A stretch of DNA of 64,000 nucleotides from an uncultured Victivallales bacterium (GTDB taxonomy: Bacteria > Verrucomicrobiota > Lentisphaeria > Oligosphaerales > JAFGRS01): the NCBI GenBank assembly GCA_903837355.1, contig CAILUI010000180.1:54369-118368 (forward strand), written 5' to 3'. The notes beneath the pieces are model-generated. The model ran no database searches and was not told where the DNA came from. It saw only the letters and a program-made list of their open reading frames with translations. Positions 19,301-27,243 of this stretch are shown one piece after another (within the stretch, counting starts at the first letter, position 1; the number at the start of each line of letters is the position of its first letter). The position numbers were made by a program, and so were the translations under genes.

Positions 19301-19947
19301 CCGTGCAGAGCCGGATCCAGGAGTTCGCCGCGGGCGGTGGCACCGTGCTGCTGGACAGCGCCAGCCGCATCACCCTCGTCGGCGCCCAGGCCACCGCCGT
19401 CGCGGCGATGCCACTGGCGGCGCTCGCCGCGGCGCCCCAGGCCATCTCCACCACCTCGCCGGCCATCATCGCCACCGAGTTCGACGCGGGCAGCGCCAGG
19501 CTCTTCGTCCTGGCCAACAGCGGCATTGACGAGCCGGCGACCGGCAACGTCGCGATCCCGGGGTACGTCCTGTACAGGCTTCGGGAAGGGCAAGGTTTCG
19601 CCAGCGGGGACGCGATCACGCTCGCACCGGGGGATGGGGCGCTGATCTTCGCCGTGCCCACCGCCCCCGCCGCCATCAGCGTCCGGGCCAGCGCCGCCGG
19701 CATCAGCGCTACGGTCATCGGCGCCGATGGCCGGACCATTCCTGCCACCTTCCCCATCCGCTGCACAGTCTTTGATCCAGCCGGGCGTGAGGTCGCCGGC
19801 TACTCCGACACCTACGCCACGACCGCCGGCGAACTCCTGGTCAGGCCCTTCCTCGCGCGCAACGACCTGTCCGGCGACTGGACGGCGGAGATCCAGGAAC
19901 TCGCGTCAGGCCTCAAGGCCCGCGTTCGTTTCACGAAAGCAGAGTAG
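16387..19947 (+). CDS. Secreted multidomain GH42-like glycoside hydrolase
   Basis: An 1,186-residue exported protein. A signal peptide (RLAVLTLLLGLAGALVGQ) is followed by a CBM4/9-like domain (about 37-190, opening NLIDNSGFAEGAKGW). An unrecognised region and an Ig-like domain (about 430-530) come next. A TIM barrel follows from about 544, with SDDCGMFGD near 678 and the Cys cluster CYCGYC (694-699) reminiscent of the GH42 zinc site. A beta-galactosidase trimerisation-like domain spans about 900-1010, then a beta tail. It probably trims galactose- or arabinose-type sugars outside the cytoplasm; the activity is inferred from architecture only. GGGGACGGAG precedes the ATG. A small CCCTG/CAGGG hairpin lies just upstream. 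Confidence 0.8.
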   Translation: MPRYERSARRVTVFAGRLAVLTLLLGLAGALVGQDTNLIDNSGFAEGAKGWIVGTVGTIDPQVYKTPEITNDAADTNSLRVVATGLWETVATPQVRVEPAVEYRVSAWLRLKDAHQAHVKLNWLSAAGDLVATDYLCTGTDGTLDWYEQAAPFTSPATAAFVQLCFLSGGKPERPGTLWIDRVVFSRRTAPATPLALWQQSVAALYGPAGMATPMQEKVIYYDVRHDLAGVSGIDALVHFFRVRGFAVKNADELKAWMDERITRAADGTVCILAMGAIPDVICENRTSPTLKRYLEAGGRAVWIGDVPLFYLSHTDRLLSDCGWGAEVIGYQDGPWNSRKPGTITAAGRQWGVERLDDTAARPVTAASVTIAFSEQPETRLACSYFINYNRSFPYSGFIRYFGASGYLGEDTSFNHDLYRVALFRGAAVSVPEAPAWVSPRTAEAVSLSTPFRNYKRGDTVRARIGLQGKGEASGISLSLLEGARIIERFAVPLSASPALTIETADLAPEREYALCAEITERGGVTTTAECRFYVAAVRTPKLPVGVYSVAPGSTREKTDIILRDLAAHLGEGGLISLYPTDDYSYIADQALRHGLRVVGCSSCYYSAALPADRNPELHMRLANGELPIKYHYACLGDGRAPVCMGNPVNRERINDFLKQEVAHLADYPAFANRFFVSDDCGMFGDPGTNQLVCYCGYCQEAFKALTGRAAPLTAAAEILQQQGVVDDQETWYRWMRFRTGAVYGEWNRSMRQAAQAVAAGIRIAPLPAGMAGSPVLHAPWAFNPPDNYAGTGISSYYYYPALRIPPICQLVYGELAMMGNRQNELWPMPQSSDYARVIADQGLHAALVKGQYFNLLAAGAAAIVYFNYPLMPGTQAWEEFRTFAPVGVSFGPLLRQSPKTSRQVAVLASFCDAAYRWCKADGPPPNYETLYLELRRNSIQADFISDEEISAGGLAGYRVLVVGNDSYMLRAVQSRIQEFAAGGGTVLLDSASRITLVGAQATAVAAMPLAALAAAPQAISTTSPAIIATEFDAGSARLFVLANSGIDEPATGNVAIPGYVLYRLREGQGFASGDAITLAPGDGALIFAVPTAPAAISVRASAAGISATVIGADGRTIPATFPIRCTVFDPAGREVAGYSDTYATTAGELLVRPFLARNDLSGDWTAEIQELASGLKARVRFTKAE

Positions 19948-20119
19948 GCAGGCCGGCATTGGCCGGGGCGCACTCACGTGGTGCCGGAGCCTCGACGCCG
20001 GCAGTCTGCGCCAGCCGCAGCACGGCGTCCTCCAGCGGCTTCAGGGACACGTCTGCCCCGGAGTAGCGTTCGTAGTAGCCGAACGGGTTGTCCAAGTCCC
20101 GGCCACGTCCCGCCCGTTC
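19931..20119 (-). pseudogene. Open coding-like tail after the ATPase stop
   Basis: Directly after the ATPase stop (TAG at 20122-20120) the same frame stays open for another 62 codons, ending at TGA 19933-19931. The translation contains DNPFGYYERYSGADVSL and KPLEDAVLRLAQTAGVEAP, a protein-like composition with high GC at third positions. It overlaps the last bases of the opposite-strand hydrolase. It may be the remnant of another gene's C-terminus or a former C-terminal extension of the ATPase. I recognise no family. Confidence 0.35.
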
Positions 20120-22696
20120 CTAGGCCCGGCCCCGACGGAGGCTGGCACGCCACAGCTTGAGCCCCTCGAACCAGAGGATGCTGACCACGCCCGCGCCGAC
20201 GCAGATAGCCAGATCTCCGAAATGCAAGACATTGAAGTGGAACAGATTACGTAGGAATGGAACGTATAGGATCAGCCCCATCCCGAGCGTCGCCCCGCCC
20301 AGAACCCACCAGAGCGCGCCATTCGGTTCACGGAGCATCGAGAACATGGTCCGGGTCCACGAGCGATTGGTCAGAATGAGGCAGAGATTGGCCACGACCA
20401 GGGTGGTGAAAGCGAGGGCGCGGCGCGTGTTCTCATCCGAACCCCCAAAGCGGCCGGCGACGACGAAGACGCCCAGGATGATGGCCAGGACCGAGGCGCC
20501 CTGCAGCAGGCTGGTGGCGATGCTCCGCAGGCTGTAGAGCCGGTCGGTCGGGTTGCGCGGCGGCCGGGTCATGATGTCGCGCTCGGCCCCCTCGGCTTCG
20601 AAGATCACCGAGCAGGCCGGGTCGATGATCAGTTCCAGGAAGACGACGTGTACCGGCAGCAGGAGCAGCGGCCAGTCCTTGAAGAACACCGGGATTATCG
20701 ATAGGCCGGCGATGGGGACGTGGACGGCGAAGATGTAGGAGACCGCCTTCTTGATGTTGTCAAAGATGCGGCGGCCCATCTTTACCGCCTGCACGATCGA
20801 GGAGAAGTCGTCGTCCAGCAGCACCAGGGCCGAGGCCTCGCGCGCCACGTCCGTGCCCCGGCCGCCCATGGCGATGCCGATGTGCGCCGCCTTGAGGGCC
20901 GGGGCATCGTTGACGCCATCGCCGGTCATGGCCACGATCTCGCGGTTGGCTTTGAGGGCATTGACCAGGCGCAGCTTCTGCTCCGGGACGACGCGGGCGA
21001 AGATGTTCACGGAGGGGATGCGGCGGGCCAACTCCTCGTCGCTCATCGCGTCGAGTTCCGGACCGGTGATGACCTGGTCCGGGCTCGCCAGTCCGATCTG
21101 CCGCGCGATGCTCTGGGCCGTGCCGGGGTAGTCGCCGGTGATCATGATGACGCGGATGCCGGCGGTGTAGCACTCGGCGATGGCGGCCGGTACCGTTGGG
21201 CGCACCGGGTCGGCGAGACCCACCAAGCCGAGGAAGTCAAAGGGGAAATCGTGCTGCGCCTGGGGCAGATCCTGGGCGCGGAAGCAGCACCGGGCCACGC
21301 CGAGAACGCGCAATCCCGCGTCGGCCATGGCCTTGACCTGAGTCGCCAGGTCGTCCTTCTGCGCGGCCGTGAGATGACAGAGGTCGGCGATCGCCTCGGG
21401 CGCGCCCTTGGCGGCGATCTCGAAGGCGCTGCCGTCCGGGGAGCGCCAGACATGGGACAAGGCCAGGAGTTCGGGCGAGAGGGGGTACTCCCGCACCAGC
21501 GTCCAGTTCTCGTGGAGGTGCTCGGTGCGGGCAAGGAAGCGGTCCCCGAGCTGCCGCAGCGCCTTCTCCATCGGGTCGAAAGGGTCGCGTTTGCAGGCCA
21601 GAATACCGTATTCCAGCAGCGGGTGGAAGGTCTCTGGAAACGGGGTTCCGGCGGCGCTGTCGGCGGCGAACGTCTGGCCGCTGGCCCAGAGTCGGTTCAC
21701 CGACATCTGGTTGAGGGTCAGCGTGCCCGTCTTGTCGGTACAGAGCACGGTCGCGGCCCCCAGCGTCTCCACGGCCGGCATGCGGCGGGTCAGCACCCGG
21801 TTCTGGGAGATCCGCCAGGCCCCAAGCGCCAGAAAGATGGTGAGGACCACGGGGAATTCCTCAGGCAGCGTCGCCATCGCCATGGTGATACCGGCCAGGA
21901 CCCCTTCTTCCCAGACCTTGTGGGTGTTCCCGCGCGTTAGGCCATAGATCACAATCACCAGTGCACAGAGCGAGAGACCGACGATGGCCAGGTTGCGCAC
22001 TAGCCGCCCGGTTTCCCGCTGCAGGAGGGTGCTCTCGGTCGCGACTCCCTGCAGCGCCTTACCGATCTTGCCGAGTTCGGTGCGCGCCCCGGTTGCCAGC
22101 ACCTCGGCGACACCTTGGCCGGCAGTGACCAGCGTCCCGGAGAAGACGAAGGGCAGGTCGTCGCCGCCCGGTTTGCCGACCGCCTCGGCCGTCGCCGAGG
22201 CCGCCTTGCGGACCGGCACGGATTCGCCCGTGAGCAGGGACTCATCGGCAGCAAGATTCATGACGTAGCGCAGCGCCGCATCGGCCGGCACGCGGTCGCC
22301 CTCGGCCAGGATGATCATGTCGCCGCGCACCACCTCACGCCCGACGATGCGCCGCTGCTGACCGTCGCGGATCACCAGGGCCCGCGGGCTGGACATATCC
22401 CGCAAGGCGTCGAGTGCGCGCTCGGTCCGGCGCTCCTGCACGATGGTGATGCCCATCACCACGAAGACGAAGCCGAGCAGCATGGCGGCGTCCGTCGGTT
22501 CGCCCATGACCAGGTAGAGTAGGCCACAGGCCACCAGCATCAGAAACATCGGCTCGCGCACCACCTCCAGGGCGATCGCGAAGATCCCGCGCTGACCACT
22601 GGCGGGCAACTCGTTGTGGCCTTCCGCCACGAGGCGCCGAGCGGCCTCCGCTTCGGTCAACCCGTTGACCGTACGCACATCAAAGGCTGTGGGCAT
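20120..22696 (-). CDS. P-type cation-transporting ATPase (Ca2+-ATPase-like, P2 group)
   Basis: An 858-residue inner-membrane pump that uses ATP to expel a divalent cation, probably Ca2+. It has an N-terminal cation-ATPase domain (LTEAEAARRL), an actuator domain with TGES (156-159), membrane helix 4 with PEEFP (278-282), the phosphorylation site DKTGTLT (Asp321), a nucleotide-binding domain with KGAPE, then TGD and GDGVNDAPALK hinge motifs. Six C-terminal membrane helices end in WFEGLKLWRASLRR. PEEFP instead of PEGLP is seen in several bacterial members; ion specificity is therefore not certain. The AI-2E family permease gene lies upstream on the same strand, 113 bases away. Confidence 0.93.
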   Translation of the reverse strand: MPTAFDVRTVNGLTEAEAARRLVAEGHNELPASGQRGIFAIALEVVREPMFLMLVACGLLYLVMGEPTDAAMLLGFVFVVMGITIVQERRTERALDALRDMSSPRALVIRDGQQRRIVGREVVRGDMIILAEGDRVPADAALRYVMNLAADESLLTGESVPVRKAASATAEAVGKPGGDDLPFVFSGTLVTAGQGVAEVLATGARTELGKIGKALQGVATESTLLQRETGRLVRNLAIVGLSLCALVIVIYGLTRGNTHKVWEEGVLAGITMAMATLPEEFPVVLTIFLALGAWRISQNRVLTRRMPAVETLGAATVLCTDKTGTLTLNQMSVNRLWASGQTFAADSAAGTPFPETFHPLLEYGILACKRDPFDPMEKALRQLGDRFLARTEHLHENWTLVREYPLSPELLALSHVWRSPDGSAFEIAAKGAPEAIADLCHLTAAQKDDLATQVKAMADAGLRVLGVARCCFRAQDLPQAQHDFPFDFLGLVGLADPVRPTVPAAIAECYTAGIRVIMITGDYPGTAQSIARQIGLASPDQVITGPELDAMSDEELARRIPSVNIFARVVPEQKLRLVNALKANREIVAMTGDGVNDAPALKAAHIGIAMGGRGTDVAREASALVLLDDDFSSIVQAVKMGRRIFDNIKKAVSYIFAVHVPIAGLSIIPVFFKDWPLLLLPVHVVFLELIIDPACSVIFEAEGAERDIMTRPPRNPTDRLYSLRSIATSLLQGASVLAIILGVFVVAGRFGGSDENTRRALAFTTLVVANLCLILTNRSWTRTMFSMLREPNGALWWVLGGATLGMGLILYVPFLRNLFHFNVLHFGDLAICVGAGVVSILWFEGLKLWRASLRRGRA

Positions 22697-22744
22697 GCAC
22701 GACTCCGTACCCTATCGGTGAACCACCTCTGGCTGGCCATGGCG

Positions 22745-22763
22745 CGGCGGTTGGCAACCGCCG
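22745..22763 (-). terminator. Hairpin between AI-2E permease and ATPase genes
   Basis: CGGCGGTT (22745-22752) and AACCGCCG (22756-22763) form a perfect 8-bp stem with a 3-base loop, 47 bases past the stop of the permease gene. There is no U-tract, so it may slow or partly end transcription rather than act as a full intrinsic terminator. Confidence 0.4.
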
Positions 22764-22809
22764 TCGGCGTCGCCGTGCCGCGCTCCTCCTGCCCCACCCC
22801 GCCGCATGA

Positions 22810-23934
22810 TCAGCCCGCGGGGTGACTCTCCGCGTCGCTCGCCAGGCGCTCGTCTCGGGCGGTCAGCACGCTGATGACATAGTAGCCAATGGGCACGCCG
22901 ACCACCATCCCCCAGATGCCGAAGAAACGCTCGCCGATGAGGAGTAAGACCAGGACCAGAATCGGGTGTACATGCAGGACGTTGCCCGTGATCTTCGGGT
23001 TCAGCACGTAGGCCTCGAGGGCGTGAATCGCAACGATGAACGCCACCAGCTTCAGCACCAGCGGCAGCCCGCCCGCCTGGGCGCCAAAGAGCAGGATCGG
23101 AATGGAACTCAGGAAGGACCCGGCGATGGGAATGAAGCCGCAGATGAAGACGATGGTCGACAGCAGGGCGATGCTCGGCACGTCGAAGAACCAGAGCGCG
23201 ATGGCGGTGAGGATCGTGTTGATCGTGGCAATGATGGCCTGCGCGCGAAAGGCCTTGCCGAGGATGTCGGCAAAGGCCAGCAGGTGCGGCGTCGCGCCCA
23301 CGTAGAAGGTCCGGATGCGGCTGGTCTCCAGTTCCTTCATCCTGGCGCCAATGCGCTGCCAGTCGATCACTAGAATGAAGGAGAGGATGACGGCCAGGAT
23401 GGAGGAAATCAGAATCTCCCAGCCCAGCTTGGCGAGGTGCAGGAGGGTGTTCAGAGCTCGCGGTAGGGCGGCTTTGACCGCGCGCACCGCCTCGCTCCGC
23501 AGCGCGACCATGGACGCCGCGTAGCGCTCGGAACCGATGACCGCCCCGGCTCTGTCCACGCCCACAACCTTGACCACGATTCCCTCGATGACGCGGGCGA
23601 TGACCTCCTCGGTGCGCTGTTCCCCGTCGCCGGCAAACTCGGTCAGGATCTGCCGCGTCTCAAGGATGAGTTTGGGCCCGATCCAGGCACCCGTGGTCGC
23701 CAAAATGCCCACGAACAGCACAAAAACCAGCACCGCGGCCAGTTGGTAGTTCAGATGGAGTCGCCGCACGCAGCGCTGCACCGCGCCCTTGGTGATGTAG
23801 GTGATCAGAAAGATCTCGAAGATCAGCAGGAAGAACGGCTTCAGCAGATAGAAGAGCCCAACGAGAATGGCCCACAGGAGCATCTTCTCCCAGTGGTTCT
23901 CGAAGAATCTCTTGATGCCGGAACCGTCGAGCAC
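22810..23934 (-). CDS. AI-2E family (PerM/UPF0118) membrane protein
   Basis: A 374-residue inner-membrane protein of the AI-2E transporter family, whose members move autoinducer-2, Na+/H+ or other small solutes. Membrane segments are visible near 18-45 (LLWAILVGLFYLLKPFFLLIF), 65-85, 175-200, 240-300 (with GFIPIAGSFLSSIPI, the family hallmark) and 325-365. A large soluble loop lies between the third and fourth segments. The start is GTG at 23934 with AGGAG 7 bases upstream. Substrate cannot be read from the sequence. The P-type ATPase lies downstream on the same strand. Confidence 0.9.
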   Translation of the reverse strand: MLDGSGIKRFFENHWEKMLLWAILVGLFYLLKPFFLLIFEIFLITYITKGAVQRCVRRLHLNYQLAAVLVFVLFVGILATTGAWIGPKLILETRQILTEFAGDGEQRTEEVIARVIEGIVVKVVGVDRAGAVIGSERYAASMVALRSEAVRAVKAALPRALNTLLHLAKLGWEILISSILAVILSFILVIDWQRIGARMKELETSRIRTFYVGATPHLLAFADILGKAFRAQAIIATINTILTAIALWFFDVPSIALLSTIVFICGFIPIAGSFLSSIPILLFGAQAGGLPLVLKLVAFIVAIHALEAYVLNPKITGNVLHVHPILVLVLLLIGERFFGIWGMVVGVPIGYYVISVLTARDERLASDAESHPAG

Positions 23935-24047
23935 GGAAACGCTCCTGAAACGCAGGCGGGCTCATCCTCCACGAGACGACAAATCATTACAAGAGACGAA
24001 GCGCGAGGCCAGCGCATTGGCCCTACGCCGGCGGGTTCGGCCGAACG

Positions 24048-24076
24048 TTGACGGCAGGGCGGGTGCTGGCTATACT
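24048..24076 (+). promoter_or_regulatory. Sigma-70-type promoter for the GH2-GH127 operon
   Basis: TTGACG (24048-24053), a 17-base spacer and TATACT (24071-24076) match the consensus at 5/6 each. A start near 24083 would give a leader of about 60 bases before the ATG at 24142. It is the clearest promoter among the glycan-degradation genes here. Confidence 0.82.
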
Positions 24077-24141
24077 CCAACGGCGTGCGGAGCGTTACTG
24101 GTTGACCCCGCCGCTGGTCACACATCGACGCGGAGGCGAGC

Positions 24142-27100
24142 ATGGTCTTCAGCAGGTGTATGCGGCGCTTGGCTGCCTGGGCTGCCCTGACCCTCGGCGC
24201 GCTGAGCGTCTCCGGGCAAGCTCAACCGGGGGTTATGCTCCCTGAACGCAACCCCGCTGCCGCAGTTCCGGCAGCCGAGGAAGGGATGGCGGCACGTATG
24301 ATCACGTCTCTGGATGGTCCGTGGCGGCTCGCGACCGATCCCGCGAATGTGGGCCAGGGCGAGTCCTGGTGGCAGGCCCCGCGCCCCGAGGCCCGGGAAA
24401 CCAAGGTGCCCTGGATCATCCAGGATGCCTTTCCCGGTTACCATGGCGTGGCCTGGTACTGGCGCAGCTTTGCGCTGCCGGTGCATCCTGCCGGGGCACC
24501 ACGGGCGCTGCTGCGCTTCTGGGCCGTGGACTACCTGGCCGAGGTCTGGGTGAATGGGGTTCACGTCGGCGGCCACGAGGGGGCGGAGACGCCGTTCGGG
24601 TTCGATGTGACCGACGTCCTGCGGCCAGGCCACGAGAACCGCGTCGCCGTACGCGTGCTCAATCCGTCGCACGAGCGCCTCGACGACCTGGTCCTCGGCG
24701 AGATCCCGCACCGCCACAAAGTCATTCCCTACAGCGCCGGAGCCGCGGCCAACCACGGCGGCATCACCGACTCGGTCGAGGTGCTCTTCGTGCCGACGGT
24801 CAGGATCGCCGACCTCTTCGTTCGCCCTGACTGGACCAGCGGCCGCATCCGCATCCAGGCCACGATCCGCAATGCCGGCCAGACCCCGGCGCGGGGCGAG
24901 TTGGCCGTCGTCGTCGCGCCCGCTCTCGGCGGTGAGACCCTGGCCACGGCGCGGGCCGCGCACGAGTGGCCCACCGGCGACACCGTGATCGACACCGAGA
25001 TCCAGATCGCCGGTCATCGCCTGTGGGACCTGAACGACCCCTTCCTCTACCGCGTCAGCGCCCGGCTCGCCGCCGCCGACGGCAGCCCGGGCGACGAGCA
25101 GTCCACGCGCTGCGGTTTCCGCGATTTCCGCTTTGCGGGAGACGCCTTTCGGCTGAACGGCCGACGCCTGTACCTGAAGGGCTCGCATAGCTGCAACCAC
25201 TTCCCGGTGGGTCTGCAGGTGCCCGACAGCCCAGACCTGGCCCGCCGCGACCTGCTCTACGCCAAGATGTCCGGCTTCAACTGCATCCGCTTCATCGCCG
25301 GCATGCCGACGCGTTACCAACTGGCCCTCTGCGACGAGCTCGGCCTGCTCGTCTATGAGGAGAACTACGCAGCCTGGTGCCTGGGCAACTCACCCCAGAT
25401 GGCCGCGCGCTACGACCGCTCCTTCACCGAGATGATCCGCCGTGATCGTAATCACCCCTCCGTCGTCATCTGGGGGATGCTCAACGAGACCGTCGATGGC
25501 CCGGTCTTCCGGCATGCGGTCGAGGCCCGGCGGCTGGTGCGCGCCCTCGATGATACCCGGATGCTGATCCTCGACAGCGGTCGCTTCGATGGCCAGATCA
25601 TGGTCGGCTCAATCTGCAACCCCGGTTCAACGGAGTGGGAATGCCTGCTCGGCAACCAGAGCCCCGACGCCAAGCCGGCGTCGTGGACGGCGGTCTGTGG
25701 CTACATCGCCGGGGCCGGCGACGTTCACTGCTACCCGCGCGTGCCCCAGACCTACGAGACGCTCCGCCTGCTGCGCACCATGGGCGAGGGCGAACGGCAC
25801 CCCGTCATCCTCACCGAGTACGGCATCGGTAGCGCCGTCAACTGGCCCCGCATCTGCCGCCAGTTCGAGCAACTGGGTAACACCACGGGCGAAGACGCGC
25901 AGTTCTACCAGCGTATCCGCGACCGTTTTCTGGTGGACTGGGCGCTCTACCGCATGGCCGATACCTGGGCCGACCCCGATGACTACCTCGAGCAGTGTCT
26001 CGCTAAGATGGCCTCGCAGCGCCGCGAGAGCCTGAACGCCATCCGCGCCAATCCCCATCTGGTCGGCCACAGCATGACCGGCACCATGGACCAGGGGCTG
26101 ACCGGCGAGGGACTCTGGACCCTCTTCCGCGAACTCAAGCCGGGGACCATGGACGCCCTCCACGAGAGCTGGGCGCCGTTGAAGTGGTGCCTGTTCGTGG
26201 AACGCGAGAATGTCTACCGCGGGGCGACGGTCCGGCTCGAGGCCGTGCTGGCCAACGAGGACGCCCTGCGCCCGGGCGACTACCCGGTGCGGCTGCAGGT
26301 CGTCGGGCCCAACGGCGAGCGCGCCTTCGAGACCACCACCGTGGTCAGCATCCCCGCCCCGGTTGCCGGGACCGTTGGCGCTGAGTTGCCGTTCGCGATC
26401 CCGGTGTTCTCCGGCGAGGTGCCCATCGACGGCCCGAGCGGTCGTTACCGTTTCATGGCCCGTTTCGAGAAGGGCGCCGCGGCGACCTGCAGTGAGGCCA
26501 TCTTCCACGTTGCGGACCCCGCGGACATGCCCCCTGTGGAGACGGAGGTCGTCCTCTGGGGTGACGACCCTGGCCTGACGCAATGGCTGGCGGCCCATGG
26601 CATCAGTGCGCGGCCCCTGGGCACGGCCCCGCAGGCCGTCCGCGAACTGATCCTGGTCGGCGCCAAAGCCGACGCCGCCGGTGCCCCCGCCTGGCGGGAG
26701 CTGATCACCCGCATCACCCGCGGCGCCGCGGTCGTCTTCCTCTGCCACGAAGTCTTTGCCGAGGGCGATCAGCCGACGCGCTGGGTCCCCCTCGTGGGCA
26801 AGGGCGGCTTCGCGGCCGGCAGCGACCTCTACATCCGGGACGAGTGGGCCAAGCGCCACCCGCTCTTCGCCGGCCTCCCCGCCGGCGGCCTGCTGGACTA
26901 CACCTTCTACCGTGAGATCATCCCCGACCGCGCCTTCTGCAACCAGGATCCGCCGACCGAGATCGCCGCCGCCGGCATCCGCGCTGCCATCCACCCGTCG
27001 GGCTACGCGTCTGGTTGCCTGGCCGCCGTCTACCGTACCGGCGCCGGCATGTACATCCTCAACACGCTGCGCATCCGCGAGACCCTCGGCAGCCATCCGG

Positions 27101-27216
27101 CGGCCGAGAGGCTGCTGCGGAACATGCTGCGCTACGCGGCGCAGGACCTCACCAAGCCGCTGAGCCCGCTCCCCGGCGACTGGGAGGCCCAGCTCGAACG
27201 CATCCGTTTCCCGTAG
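24142..27216 (+). CDS. Exported GH2 family glycoside hydrolase
   Basis: A 1,024-residue beta-galactosidase/beta-glucuronidase family enzyme, expected in the periplasm or outside the cell (signal peptide RLAAWAALTLGALSVSGQAQ). Order: sugar-binding jelly roll (about 45-210, with AVDYLAEVWVNGVHVGGHEG), immunoglobulin-like domain (about 215-330), TIM barrel (about 335-620). The acid/base is in WGMLNE (Glu449) and the nucleophile in LTEYG (Glu559). A further 400 residues include an Ig-like segment and a flavodoxin/trimerisation-like fold ending RMLRYAAQDL-like. GGAGG precedes the ATG. It heads a tight operon with GH127 and a dehydrogenase, implying stepwise breakdown of an arabinose- or galactose-bearing glycan. 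Confidence 0.92.
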   Translation: MVFSRCMRRLAAWAALTLGALSVSGQAQPGVMLPERNPAAAVPAAEEGMAARMITSLDGPWRLATDPANVGQGESWWQAPRPEARETKVPWIIQDAFPGYHGVAWYWRSFALPVHPAGAPRALLRFWAVDYLAEVWVNGVHVGGHEGAETPFGFDVTDVLRPGHENRVAVRVLNPSHERLDDLVLGEIPHRHKVIPYSAGAAANHGGITDSVEVLFVPTVRIADLFVRPDWTSGRIRIQATIRNAGQTPARGELAVVVAPALGGETLATARAAHEWPTGDTVIDTEIQIAGHRLWDLNDPFLYRVSARLAAADGSPGDEQSTRCGFRDFRFAGDAFRLNGRRLYLKGSHSCNHFPVGLQVPDSPDLARRDLLYAKMSGFNCIRFIAGMPTRYQLALCDELGLLVYEENYAAWCLGNSPQMAARYDRSFTEMIRRDRNHPSVVIWGMLNETVDGPVFRHAVEARRLVRALDDTRMLILDSGRFDGQIMVGSICNPGSTEWECLLGNQSPDAKPASWTAVCGYIAGAGDVHCYPRVPQTYETLRLLRTMGEGERHPVILTEYGIGSAVNWPRICRQFEQLGNTTGEDAQFYQRIRDRFLVDWALYRMADTWADPDDYLEQCLAKMASQRRESLNAIRANPHLVGHSMTGTMDQGLTGEGLWTLFRELKPGTMDALHESWAPLKWCLFVERENVYRGATVRLEAVLANEDALRPGDYPVRLQVVGPNGERAFETTTVVSIPAPVAGTVGAELPFAIPVFSGEVPIDGPSGRYRFMARFEKGAAATCSEAIFHVADPADMPPVETEVVLWGDDPGLTQWLAAHGISARPLGTAPQAVRELILVGAKADAAGAPAWRELITRITRGAAVVFLCHEVFAEGDQPTRWVPLVGKGGFAAGSDLYIRDEWAKRHPLFAGLPAGGLLDYTFYREIIPDRAFCNQDPPTEIAAAGIRAAIHPSGYASGCLAAVYRTGAGMYILNTLRIRETLGSHPAAERLLRNMLRYAAQDLTKPLSPLPGDWEAQLERIRFP

Positions 27217-27243
27217 AAGAACCGCTACCGAGGAGGCCGCGCC

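Noticed and set aside
20120..20122. Recoded stop (readthrough) in the P-type ATPase
   Set aside because: The ATPase already has full family length and six C-terminal helices; no SECIS or pyrrolysine context is visible, so a remnant is simpler.
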